Below are positions 32,000 through 42,373 of a stretch of DNA of 64,000 bases, piece by piece (positions within the stretch are counted from its first letter, which is position 1; each line of letters begins with the position of its first letter). Made by a program: the position numbers and the translations under genes. The notes beneath the pieces were generated by a model that had not been told where the DNA came from, made no database searches, and saw only the letters and a program-made list of their open reading frames with translations. The stretch is from Galerina marginata (taxonomy: Eukaryota; Basidiomycota; Agaricomycetes; Agaricales; Galerinaceae): assembly GCA_023014335.1 (NCBI GenBank), contig JAECYW010000006.1:3224001-3288000 (forward strand). Reading direction: 5' to 3'.

Positions 32000-33160
32000 G
32001 ACGGTATTGGGTTTCAATTTTGCATCAGGGCCTGTCGTCATCGCAGAGAACATGATCGGCGCTGCAATATACGAGCTTGTCCGTGTAGGACATGATGAAC
32101 TCGTCAGAGGTCCGTCAAATTACCCGCTTTAGTTTATCTGGTTGATTAACGTGAACCCCTCCAGAAGTCATCAGAATTGAGGCATACAAGGCTACGGTCC
32201 ATGTTTATGAAGAAACGGCAGGGGTAACCGTAAGGGGCCCGTCTTTCGTACGGGAAAACCCTCAGTGTTGAGCTTGGTCCGGGTGTATAGTCTTTTCAAA
32301 TGGGAATCCCTATATCCACGCACAAGGTCTTATGGGAGACGTCGTATACTTGAGCAGGCTATCCAAGACCTTTCGAAGTCCATTTACTTTCCCCGTGGTT
32401 TCAATGCCAAAGCCCCTGATCGAACCATTCAGCGGGATTTAACGCCAAAGTTCAGGTCGTTCCTTTACTTTAATGTGTTCCAACCGCTCAGCACAGGATA
32501 TCATCCTGAAGACAGAGTTTGAAGGGAAACCTACAAAACACCAACCATGCAACCCTGGCCTGTCTACGCTCCTTGTTCAGTCGCCGAGAACAAACCGCCG
32601 ATTATCCCCTCCTGACTGGCCAGCGCATTCTCGACGCCCTCTTTCTGTGAGTTCTGAAACTCTATACGTGTCTTACTCACTGACCAGATTTTCACCGTAG
32701 GTGTGTACAAGGCGGTCCAACAGTTATTCCGGGAGCTTTCGGCTGCGGAGAGATCGTTATCTCGCAAGCCCTTTAGAAGTTCTCCAACAGCGATATCATT
32801 ATTTACGCCGGTTGCGGAGAACGCGGAAATGAGGTATTTATCTCTCGTTCTCCAGGCTTCATTCGCTGCCTAATTATCGGCCATTTCAGAGGGCGGAGGT
32901 CCTGATGGAGGTATTATAATTCCACCCGTGCTCCTTCAATCGACCGGTCACTGTCCTATTCCAAGTATAGCCAGGCTTTGGAGCCAGGTGATCTCGATTT
33001 ATCGTGCTCAGATTGGCGGTGTCGAACCCTAGTTGAGCTCAAGGAGGATATCTTAAAGTTGGTAAGTCAATTTTCTTTTTCAAGTTTCACTATTACGACA
33101 ATTATTTCTTGCAGATCGTCTGTCGCGCTTCCCAGGCAATAACATGCGCCAAATCGATGT
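32000..33160 (+). pseudogene. VMA1 pseudogene (V-ATPase catalytic subunit A)
   Basis: VMA1 encodes the ATP-hydrolysing A subunit of the vacuolar proton pump. Family segments appear in order: [19 protein letters not shown] and GHDELV (32020-32100), EVIRIEAYKATVHVYEETAG (32165-32225), IQDLSKSIYFPRGFNAKAPD (about 32360-32420), YPLLTGQRILDALF (about 32600), the P-loop region [14 protein letters not shown] (about 32731) and IIIYAGCGERGNE (about 32790). Next comes AEVLME, then a jump to SLSYSKYSQALEP (about 32950) near the C-terminus. The P-loop lysine and threonine are replaced (GCGKT to GCGEI), frames shift several times, and some 150-200 codons are missing. Introns sit at family-like places, so this is a DNA-level copy and not a retrocopy. 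Confidence 0.78.
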
Positions 33161-33538
33161 GCAAGCCATACTTCACAAGATTGACCACCACAGCTTGAAG
33201 CGCGCAACTGGGATAATGTTGATTAACTATTGGAAGGAGGGCAGTTTATTTACAAAATTAAAGTGATCGACCATTGATATGTCAGATCAAAAACAGTCTC
33301 GACGAGTGGGGCCGCCTATCCTATTTAGATATAGCCACGCAGATCAATCGGGTCAGCTCCTCTGTCAAACAAAGCAAAGTCTTTTATGCTCCGAGTCTGA
33401 GCCATAGTGTAACACACATTACTTTAATTATCAACAAAAAAGATTACATGTGAAGATGTCAGTTGAGAGAAATAAGTGATAGCAGCATAGATTTGAATGT
33501 CATTCACAAGTTGCACGACCATAGATGTGGCTGTCAAT

Positions 33539-36465
33539 CTACCATAGAGCATCTTCATCACCAGTAGGTAGAGATGTTGTTCCCAGAGCCAAAGATGAGC
33601 CAAAGGCCTCGGAAAAAGCACGGTCAATTTCCTCGTCTTGGTCGTTTGTGGCAGTGGGCTGAGGGCCTGTCAATTTGAAAGTAATAAATTTGTCTTAGTG
33701 TCAGTTATTCAGAGCATTGTGATATTAACTCGCAGGCTTACTGGTGAAGGAAGGGGAGGAGGACTGGCTACCTGTTTGAAGCGACGGCGGCGGCAGGCCC
33801 AGTGTTAATGGAAGCCCGAATTTCATCCTTATGAGTAATCAATATTGAAATCACACTAAAGATGGGAGTAACATACAGTCCATAAACCCACCACTTTTGG
33901 TACTTTTTGTGCAGAGGGCCATTGTGCCCCTCAGCGTCGAGAGCCTCATTAACCGCCCTAAGGAAGAAAAGGAAATGAGGTTCATAAATGCCATGCGTCA
34001 TTTTTATGAGAGCGACAGGAGGCCAGCCATCTTTGTAATGATGCAATCGACACAACATCTGTAGCTATAATGTCAGAGGGACCATCAAGCTGTCCAACAA
34101 TCGGTGAACTCACTACTGTGAGGCTTAGAGCCACAGCAAAGGCCGGCACCATCTGACTGAAGCCCTGTGGGTACGCCCTGCCAGGCGAGGTTGGTTTCGA
34201 GAACAACAACTCGGCCGAGACATCGCCCACAGAGTCGTGGGCCCATTTGAGCTGTCCGCCCAGCAGAGTGTTCAGTGGATTGGCAGTGACTACGAAAAGG
34301 TTGAATTGCACTTACTCCAGAGATAGGATCGTGGGCGAACTTCATAACAGTTTCACCTGGCTTTCGGTTCCCGGGTGGCAGGGTGATGGAGTTGACAGCT
34401 GATTTGTACGCATCTTCCTGAGACAGCCCATTAGCCATATGTTCCTCCACTAGTTGTGTTAAATAGATATCGGCGATGTTGACCCTTTGCGCAGTGGAGT
34501 CCTTGAGATCGCCTCGCTGATGCGCAGATGAGGCATAAATCTTTCAAGCATTTCAAATAGGTTAGTTTAGCAGTTCAGAATCCGGGCAGTAATAGACTTA
34601 CCAGATAAAGGATATCGCTATCCGTATCCAGGTTGGCTACCAGTAAAATCAGGAAAGACCGCCCATGGAGTGAAGATCAAGAGGGACTTACACTCGTGAA
34701 CGTTGTTCGCCTGCGCCAGCGAGTTTTCGGCTACAAACCGGAAATATTCAATCCAGGGCGAATCCTTATAATAGAAGACCAAGCCCAGGCACAGAGTGTA
34801 ATAAAAAAATAGGCGTTTAGCATGTTTGATGACGACCTGTTCAGCAGAGGTGTAATGCCCAAGGGCAGGGCGTGGGGGCTTGGTAGTGGTGGCAACATCC
34901 TGTAGGTTGCGTGACGGCACTGGTCCAACTTTAGCGAATGCTCTCGACTTCTTCGTTCTCTTAACACCTCCGGCCTGGGAGCCAGTTCGGAGAGACGGGT
35001 CGTGGGAGCTAGAAAGGCGAGACGAGGTTGATGGCGTTTCCGTCGCGCTCCGGCTGCTGACATCTGTGACGGTAACTTGATCAATCGAACGATACATATT
35101 GGGCGTCACCAGGTCAATATTGTGGGGATGGCCCAGGTTCTGGTAAGTAAACCTGGTTGAGATAGTATAATAAGTTATGAAAAGGCTCACCCGAAGACCG
35201 GCAGCCCATAGTTGGGAATGGGCATCGTATGAAGAGTAGACAGCAGGGCGGAAGACTGGCATATCCTGCCAAGGTGTATAACCAAATGACTGTGACTTAT
35301 TAAGGCCTATCAGAGAATCAATGAGAGCCTGGGAGGGTATGTGTGTTTCTAGGTCTTACCACTGGTAGTGCCGATAAAGTGTGGACTGGACGACGAGAAA
35401 ACTGGATTTTGTATATGGAAAGCTGGCCTGCTGGCGCCGTCGGAGGAATGCCGACTCGACGACGACGAAGAAAAGAACGGGTTTAACGAGGGGCCAGCAA
35501 CAGTGTTTTGATTCTGGGGCGGGAAATCAGCAGGACCGCTGTCTAGAAAGAAAAAGGAGGAGAGCAGCCAACTCAGAGCCTAGCTTGGTCCATGTATTTC
35601 GAGAATCTTACCGGTGTACAGGGCAAAGTCACGGTTGTCATTGATCCTGCCATAGTGGGAGATGGCAGCAGGCCTGCCAGTGCCATCTGGAAATGAAGAA
35701 CCGGGCACAAGGTCTTGAGTCTGGGATGCGTGGCCAATGTCTAGAAAGAAAAGGAGGAGAGCAGCCAACTCAGAGCCCAGCTTGGTCCATGTATTTCGAG
35801 AATCTTACCGGTGTACAGGGTAAAGTCACGGTTGTCATTGATCCTGCCATAGTGGGAGATGGCAGCGGGCCTGCCAGTGCCATCTGGAAATGAAGAACCG
35901 GGCACAAGATCTTGAGTCTGGGATGCGTGGCCACTGTCTAGAAAGAAAAGGAGGAGAGCAGCCAACTCAGAGCCTAGCTTGGTCCATGTATTTCGAGAAT
36001 CTTACCGGTGTACAGGGCATAGTCACGGTTGTCATTGATCCTGCCATAGTGGGAGATGGCAGCGGGCCTGCCAGTGCCATCTGGAAATGAAGAACCGGGC
36101 ACAAGGTCTTGAGTCTGGGATGCGTGGCCGCTGTCTAGAAAGAAAAGGAGGAGACAGCCAACTCAGAGCCTAGCTTGGTCCATGTATTTCGAGAATCTTA
36201 CCGGTGTACGGGGCGGAGTCGTCATTGTTCCTGCCGTAGTAGAAGACACCAGTGGGCCTGCTGGTGTCGTCAGGAAAAGACGGCGGGGGGTTTTGTGTCT
36301 GGAGCCAAAAATCAGCGGGCCGGCGCCCGGTATCTATAAAGAAAAAGGAGGAGAGCGGCCGGCTCAGAGCCAAGCGTGGTCTATGTATTTCGAGAATCTT
36401 ACCGGTGGGCGAGATGAACTCGGGGTTATTCCCTGTCAAAGGATATTTGTCGTCTGCGAAGAAAT
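33539..36465 (-). CDS. DUF6532-like protein with tandemly repeated exons
   Basis: Reading down the minus strand, a short exon (about 36465-36416) is followed by five phase-1 exons separated by near-identical introns, then exons with MPVFRPAVYSSYDAHSQLW and a basic, serine-rich region. A conserved block follows: SAEQVVIKHAKRLFFYYTLC, SSAHQRGDLKDSTAQRV and EEHMANGLSQEDAYKSAV. It resembles DUF6532, a domain of unknown function in agaricomycetes. The gene continues through HGIYEPHFLFF and LHKKYQKWWVYGL to MKFGLPLTLGLPPPSLQTGS and ends ...TGDEDALW at 33541-33539. Splice phases fit at the last three junctions. The start codon is not settled; a methionine near 36525 is a candidate. Confidence 0.6.
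35546..36404 (-). repeat. Tandem exon-plus-intron repeat, about 197 bp period
   Basis: Exons of 129 bases at about 35614-35742, 35811-35939 and 36008-36136 are nearly identical, and 36204-36332 is a diverged fourth copy. They are separated by 67-68 base introns that all begin GTAAGATTCTCGAAATACAT and end TTTCT(A)TAG or CTAG. Each exon encodes 43 residues of the type DSGHASQTQDLVPGSSFPDG followed by a GRPAAISHYGR stretch. The exon downstream (35380-35545) starts with the related DSGPADFPPQNQN. Confidence 0.8.
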
Positions 36466-36862
36466 ATAATCAGAACAGAAAATAAGAGGCAATGTTCTCC
36501 GAGTTCCAACGCACTGGGCTCCATAAGACAGGGTGGGGTGTCGCAGAAGTGATTTCGACTTTGAATTTGCTGCAGTTGCTCGAGGCAGGCGAAGCTTTTA
36601 ACATGTTCGTGGGCTAAAGGTTAAGGCGTCTGTGGGAAGGCTGTGGGATTGCAGTCATAAAATTACATCGAAACAGTCAGCATGTTGCTAAATTCAGTGT
36701 CTAGCTGACTGATTATGGCTGTTAATAAACTGGCATAGATTATTCAAAGGTCAAATCAGAAACGTTTACAAGGCTGAGGTTACAAATAAAGGGAGTATCA
36801 GCAAACGTGTACATTGCTGATTGGCTCTGTGTTACATACATACGAAGCCCGTCATCAATTTA

Positions 36863-37695
36863 TCATTTGTTCATCACCTCCTTCGTTATCTTCCTCTCGC
36901 TCATCTCCCACACTGCCTTCTGGATCCGAGCCATTCCCAGCGACGTCTTGGAAAATGGGGGGGGGGGGGGAGGAACATGGGAATTCTCGTATTTACAGCA
37001 CTATCACCATAATCAGTGAGAAGGTCAGGTGGGAGTTCGACGTGTATTTGTTGATCGAAGAGGCGGGACATAACTGCGCCCACTTGGGCGTTCGCTTCCT
37101 TGACCCGGGTGTGTGCCTCCTCCATGAGATCGCCCATGAGGGACAGATGCATCTGAAGATGCCTCTGCTGCAATTTCAGCAGTCTCTCCTCTTCAGAGAG
37201 TGTATCTCTCGCTGCACACGCCAAATTCATGGCATCTTGGGGAGGGAGGGAGGTATGATTCCGTCCTTCACGTGCGGCTTTCTGTAGGAGCCGGGCTTCC
37301 TGTAAAGCTTTTCTAGTAACACTCTCCTTCGCGGCCACTTCAAAGCGTTGGGCCTCCGCCAACTTTAGCCATCGGGTTGCCTTGTATTCTTCGACATCTA
37401 GTCGGTTGGCCTAGGTTCAAAATGGGGCAGCAAGCAACCGAAGAAGAGTGAGACCACAAAGAATTGAAGTAAATATGCTGGACATTACATGGTAAAATGC
37501 ATCAGCACGTTGGTAAATGGCTAATTTCATGGCCGCGGATGGTTGAATACTGAATGTAGTGCTAGTTTCGCCAAAGCGTTCTCCCGACTTGGTCTCGGAG
37601 CTTATATGAGGCAGCCTAGATCGAGGACTGTGAGGAGGCGTCGCAGGGTGATTGGACGAACTTCGACTGGATAGCAGCGACGAATAGGACGACAT
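36863..37695 (-). CDS. Uncharacterised helical protein, 3 exons, 234 aa
   Basis: Exons 37695-37489, 37410-36997 and 36946-36863 join in phase 0 throughout (69, 138 and 28 codons including stop). The product starts MSSYSSLLSSRSSSNHPATP, a disordered serine/proline region. It continues with a long alanine-, glutamate- and lysine-rich helical segment (EAQRFEVAAKESVTRKALQE, KEANAQVGAVMSRLFDQQIH) that may form a coiled coil. No catalytic motif is visible. A 13-base run of C on the sense strand lies just before the second acceptor and serves as its pyrimidine tract. It lies upstream of, and in the same direction as, the DUF6532-like gene. Function unknown. Confidence 0.65.
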
Positions 37696-37947
37696 GACGG
37701 AGGGTGGTTGAGAATGAAAGCCGGCGTTAGGATGATCAGTCGCCTTGTCACCTATTATGAATATTAATAAACCTCAACCTTTAAAAATTGTGCGGAGTTT
37801 GTACGCATCGTCCAAGAAATCCTGTATAAATAATACTATATAAGTATGTAGATCTTGCGCCCGCCGCGGAGACATAACCTTGGTTATTCTGCCACTTGTT
37901 TTCAAGTCAAGAAATAGCGGTTGTCCCATCGCACCTCTGGCTCAATT

Positions 37948-38135
37948 TGTCGGAAAAATCGAAATTAGCATGTTTGAGAATATAAATGTTGACAGATCTG
38001 ACCCACATCAACCAAGCTTCGCGCTCCATTCAGCCCCACGTATGATACCGTAGCCCCACAAATGTTCCCAAAATGCCACAAGGTTTCCTTCAATTTCAAA
38101 TATCGCCGAATACTTTAATTTCGATTTTTCGGACA
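37948..38135. mobile_element. MITE, family 1 copy a
   Basis: A 188 bp segment with terminal inverted repeats. The left end reads TGTCGGAAAAATCGAAATTA. The right end in reverse complement reads TGTCCGAAAAATCGAAATTA and keeps matching for roughly 40 further bases. No coding capacity. Target duplication not clear. Confidence 0.7.
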
Positions 38136-38616
38136 TATTTCACAGGCCTCACGGTATGTGCTTTTCGGCTGCCCGTTCAGTATTCTATCCATTCCAGTGA
38201 CATTCCGCAACAAAGTGAACAATCATACACGGAATAAGTCATTGGTAGTCTAAATTCTCCAAGTCGAGCACCGCCCACTCATCGCAAGCCCGACTGTTTG
38301 GCAACTACCAATCTATCTCTAGATGAGAGCTAGGTGCCGCCGCTTGCGTCAGTTGATCATGATTGTTCTTATGTAAAGAGTGCTTACCTCACCTATGAAG
38401 TAAGCCGTTGTTCCGCTCTGACTCTCTGACCATAAAGTGTGTGACGAAGACTGTCCGTTGGGTATAGTTCGAAGGGCCTTTGTTTGAATTTCCCCACGTG
38501 CTAAGTGTCCTCCATGGTTTCTCGAACAGCTCTCTGAATGAGGCCATCAGATAAATCTAACCAGGATAACAGGACTTACAAGTTGGTCGCAAATTTCCTT
38601 GTGGGCGGTATGTCTT

Positions 38617-38765
38617 TGTCTGAAAAATTGAAATCAAAGTATTTGGCAATATTTGAAATTATAAACGTCGACGGAAACCTTTGTGAGCGTGAAGGTTGGT
38701 TAATGTTGTGTCAGATTCCGTCAACGTTTATAATTTCAAACATGCTGATTTCGACTTTTCCGACA
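38617..38765. mobile_element. MITE, family 1 copy b
   Basis: A 149 bp relative of the element at 37948. The left end is TGTCTGAAAAATTGAAATCA and the right end in reverse complement is TGTCGGAAAAGTCGAAATCA, with about 50 bp of inverted similarity including TTTGAAATTATAAACGT. It sits beside a decayed gene relic. Confidence 0.7.
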
Positions 38766-38775
38766 TTTGCAGGTG

Positions 38776-39264
38776 ACGTTCGAAGAGCTTTGTTCCTGGC
38801 GGGCTGCACCTATGGTGGTTTGGTCTATACAGGTACCAGAACCGGGCAGACGCGATGTCTGTTCCGTCAACACCCAGAGATGAAATTGATGGCTTCTTTG
38901 GACGATAAACTTGACGACGCCTATTGCGTAAAGATGAATAAAAGGAAACATACCTGAAAACCACCCAGCTTCACTTGAACGGAAGGAAAGTCTAAGAGGT
39001 AACCTGAGCGCATTTTACCTTCAGGCTACACCCAAAAAATCCCCAAGGGAAAAGCATGAGCAGTGTGTGTTTTACTTCCATCCCAAGTCTTGCGACCAAT
39101 ATGAATGAAGATGGCAGTCTGGCGACTTCGGTATGCGAATCCCAGTCCTGGAGTTTCGACCACAATTCAGAAGTCCTGTGTTCCTTCCTTCCGATTTTTG
39201 GAACTGGTGGGGCGCATGCAGTCATCGTTCTGCTCGGACAGAACATGGATTTAGGATTAACCAA
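38776..39264 (-). pseudogene. Relic of the 45.3 kb coiled-coil gene
   Basis: Minus-strand translation gives SELWSKLQDWDSHTEVARL near 39190, against SEMWAKIQNWEANTENLRS at 45560. It also gives VLTEQTSRLPGSGTCIDQ near 38830, against AKLTEQMSHLSGSGSGIDQ at 46410. Order and strand agree with a shortened, broken paralogue. MITE copy b adjoins it. Confidence 0.6.
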
Positions 39265-39269
39265 CCTTT

Positions 39270-40395
39270 GTTGAAGATGCTTGAGCTTGAGATAGATTGT
39301 TGAAGATGCTTGAGCTTGAGATAGAGAGAATCGTCAGGAGCGCAGTTAACAGTGACTGACGCAATTATGAACGGCGCAGTTACGAAGGGGTTTGTTGGAA
39401 GAGGCGTAGTTGCATGGGCGCAAGACCCATAGCATCAAAATGCTCGTACTTATAGTCGACTGCAGGGTTGTTATGGGCATCACATTTGTCAGCCAGGGAC
39501 ACGGAGAGCACAAAAGCACTGAGTAATTAGTTAGAGCCGGGGCGCTGTTCCTGATCGGTCAAGCTTAGCGCTGGAGCACTCCAGAGCTCTCCTGACGCAG
39601 AGATATTTGGGGGGAGTCTCTGTAGCCGGTTCAGGAATGGAGCATGACGAACCTCTTCGAATTAATGGAGCGGTTTCCAAGGAAAAAGTAGGAGGCACCA
39701 CTCGGATTCCAAGCGCAATGTCGTAAGTGCTATTTGTTCAACTTGTCATACCTTTGTTCAGGTCGAATCGCGCTGCTGGAAACTTCAAAATTGATCAGAT
39801 TGATACAAAGGCTGCTTTCTGAATAGTTTACTCACCTGTTGCTGAGCTCTGTCCGATACGAGAGGATCCTGTGGACGGCGCGTAAGAGTTGCTTGTATGT
39901 AGTTGCGGTTCAAAATGGCAACTTGACTCGGAATTCCTTGATCTCCTCAGAATCACAGCCACAGATCGATTGCATTGCAGTAATTTAACAGCGTGGATTT
40001 GATCGGTGGCTGTGGCTTGCGGTTGGACATCAACCACCCCGCCTGTCCGCAACGGCGAGAGGAAATTCCTGGGTCCTTGTCACCTTGCTGCAGATCCAAC
40101 TCTTTCAATGATGTGTCTGTGAACCTCTTGAGCGCAACCCAAGTCTAACCGGGTCGAAAACCTTGTTCTCCAAATTCAGTAGGAGCATAGCCTAGATGCC
40201 CTAGGAAGTAATAGCGGCGGGATGAGTCTCAAGGTAAGTTATAATCGACTTTCACTGTGCAGCTAACCCACATTTCACTACCCCCTAGCGCCGGTCAGCA
40301 CGTCCCTACCTCTACCTGATATCGACTAGGTCCTTCATATTGGGCAAGCTCTTTTCTATTTCATTCGAGCTTATAGTCTGAATCTGATTTACGTC
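39270..40395. other. No gene recognised
   Basis: Contains a short tandem repeat of GTTGAAGATGCTTGAGCTTG at about 39272-39323. Only short frames otherwise. Confidence 0.35.
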
Positions 40396-41513
40396 CTGGT
40401 CGAGCACGCGTGGGATCCCGTCAAATTTTCTCGTGCTGCTGGAGCACTTGCCGTCAACCAGGCAATAGACATTATATTGGATCTTGGACCACAACCTTTT
40501 ATCTGGACGGCGTTGCAAGCTTTGCCTCACAGAAAAACGTCGATTAGTCTGTGCACAAAACCATCAAACGATCAGAACGGAGCCTTTTTGAGAGGAATCG
40601 CACTGCTCTTCGAATCTGGTATCACTCCTGACTTCGAGAGACTATTTTCACGAAGTCCTTTACGGTTCAGCAAAATTGCGATACCAACTTACCCCTTCCA
40701 AAGACAACGTCACTATCCAGATTCTATCCCCTCACGCACAGACAACCTTCAGCACCTCTCATTTTGAATTCATCTCTACCCATCCCCAATCGCCTTGTAC
40801 AATTCGAAGTGAATCAAGCCTTGTATGATCTACTGTTCGACCATCGAATCGAGGGTCGCAGAGTCGCACCTGGAGCCTCCTTGGTCGATTTCTTCGCCAA
40901 ACAGTCTACGTTCAAGTCAATAAAATCGATTACTTTCCACTCTCCTCTGGTATTAGAATCGCCCCATGTCGAAGTTACTGGTCAAATCGATGCAGAGGGA
41001 CGATTTTCCCTAGATGATGGCTACTCCAAGACTAACCAAGTGTGTTCCGGCACCCTGGCTACCCACACGATGCTTTCAACGAAGATTGTTGAAAATGGTC
41101 GGCCTCCTGAGCGAAGAATGACGAAGGCCGAGATGTATGAATGCTTTAAGAGCGTTCAATTTGGCCCTTCCTTCCGTAATGTCCAGGAGATCCGGAGCTG
41201 GTCTACTCACGCCGATGCCTTGATCACCGTTCATTCTACTCCGTTCCCAACACAAGATCGAATACGCAAAATTGATTGTTGTCTTCACGCTTTCGGGGCC
41301 ATCATCCAGGAAGAGGTTTCCCAACTTCGCGATCGCGATGGCGCCTTCTTACCTACTTCGCTTGATGATTTTACGCTTCATTCGGACGGCCTTCCGGAGA
41401 CCTTTATTTGCCGTTATTACCTCCCCCTGGACGTTACCCGTAACTATCATACCTCACGTTTGCCCTCACAGAAACCCATCTGCGATGTCCGTCGTGTTGA
41501 AACTCGCGCCAGG
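40396..41513 (+). pseudogene. Polyketide synthase fragment (AT end to DH)
   Basis: Type I polyketide synthases build secondary-metabolite chains. The first frame (to 40767) ends with sequence typical of the acyltransferase C-terminus: NQAIDIILDLGPQPF, then IALLFESGITPDFERLF and IAIPTYPFQRQRHYP. The second frame (40764-41513) opens with the dehydratase N-terminal hot-dog half, including the HxxxG...P motif in FDHRIEGRRVAPGASLVDF, and continues to the C-terminal half (MYECFKSVQFGPSFRNVQEI). A frame change separates the two. No KS, ACP or other domain lies on either side, so this is a relic of a much larger gene. Confidence 0.72.
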
Positions 41514-41519
41514 TGACTT

Positions 41520-42370
41520 CATGTTGGCGAAAAATTCGCATCCGGCTCAACAACCAGACATATCATCGACCCCGCCCGCCCTCATTGACGTGGAATCAGC
41601 CCCACTACATCATCATCCATCACATTGGGCAGATCAACAACGCCGAAGTAGCCTCACCACCATCACCACCTCAAGCAACATAGGTGTGCGGTGACGTGCG
41701 GCCCTACTACCGCCTGCAACCGCAACCTCAGCTTCACGGGCGATGCTGGGCCAGCGCGTTGACTAGCCAATTAAATTGGCCGCCGAACCGCCATCACGCT
41801 TCAGCACTGGTTGATCTTGCCTTCCACCATCACCACCGACTTCCCTTCTCTCCCTCCTGGCCTCTACCGCTACTCAAGACCTCAAGAACATTGTGTTACT
41901 TTATTTTTCTATCTTAACAGGTATTCTAAGCATGAACAACGTCGTGCCACACGTCGCGAGGCCCCTCTCACATCGAGGGCATCCAAGACCCGATGTTGAT
42001 AGTGTGATCCCTTACGGACCATGCTGCCACTTCATAGTGTAGTTACAATCTCGTCACCATATTTGAATTATTTCACATTACAGAAGCAATCTTGTATTTG
42101 ATGCATATTACCCCAATGGACCCTTTCAGCGATTGACCGATTAGTGACAATGTAAATGAGCCTCAGCTAACGAGCTTTAAAGACGGAGCTCGCGAAGGAG
42201 GACGAAAACTAATAGTAGAAAATGAAGACCTGGAATGACAAGTGATATGATAGCAAAGAGGGTACACGACGAGCACGATGAAAGAAACTTGACAGAGATG
42301 ATGAAGGTGGAACTAATTCTGCGAATTACTTGTAGAAGTGTAGCGGGTGCATAGTGTAGTCCAGGCGAGC
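41520..42370. other. No gene recognised
   Basis: Histidine- and proline-rich frames at 41520-42000 reflect a CACCA-rich composition. The 3' flank of the next minus-strand gene occupies the right end. Confidence 0.35.
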
Positions 42371-42373
42371 AAG

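Noticed and set aside
38538..38957. 139-codon plus-strand frame
   Set aside because: It runs straight through MITE copy b and antisense to the coiled-coil gene relic, so it is accidental.
41272..41999. Plus-strand frames rich in His and Pro after the PKS relic
   Set aside because: They overlap the PKS frame or a CACCA-rich stretch and show no domain, start context or splice signals.
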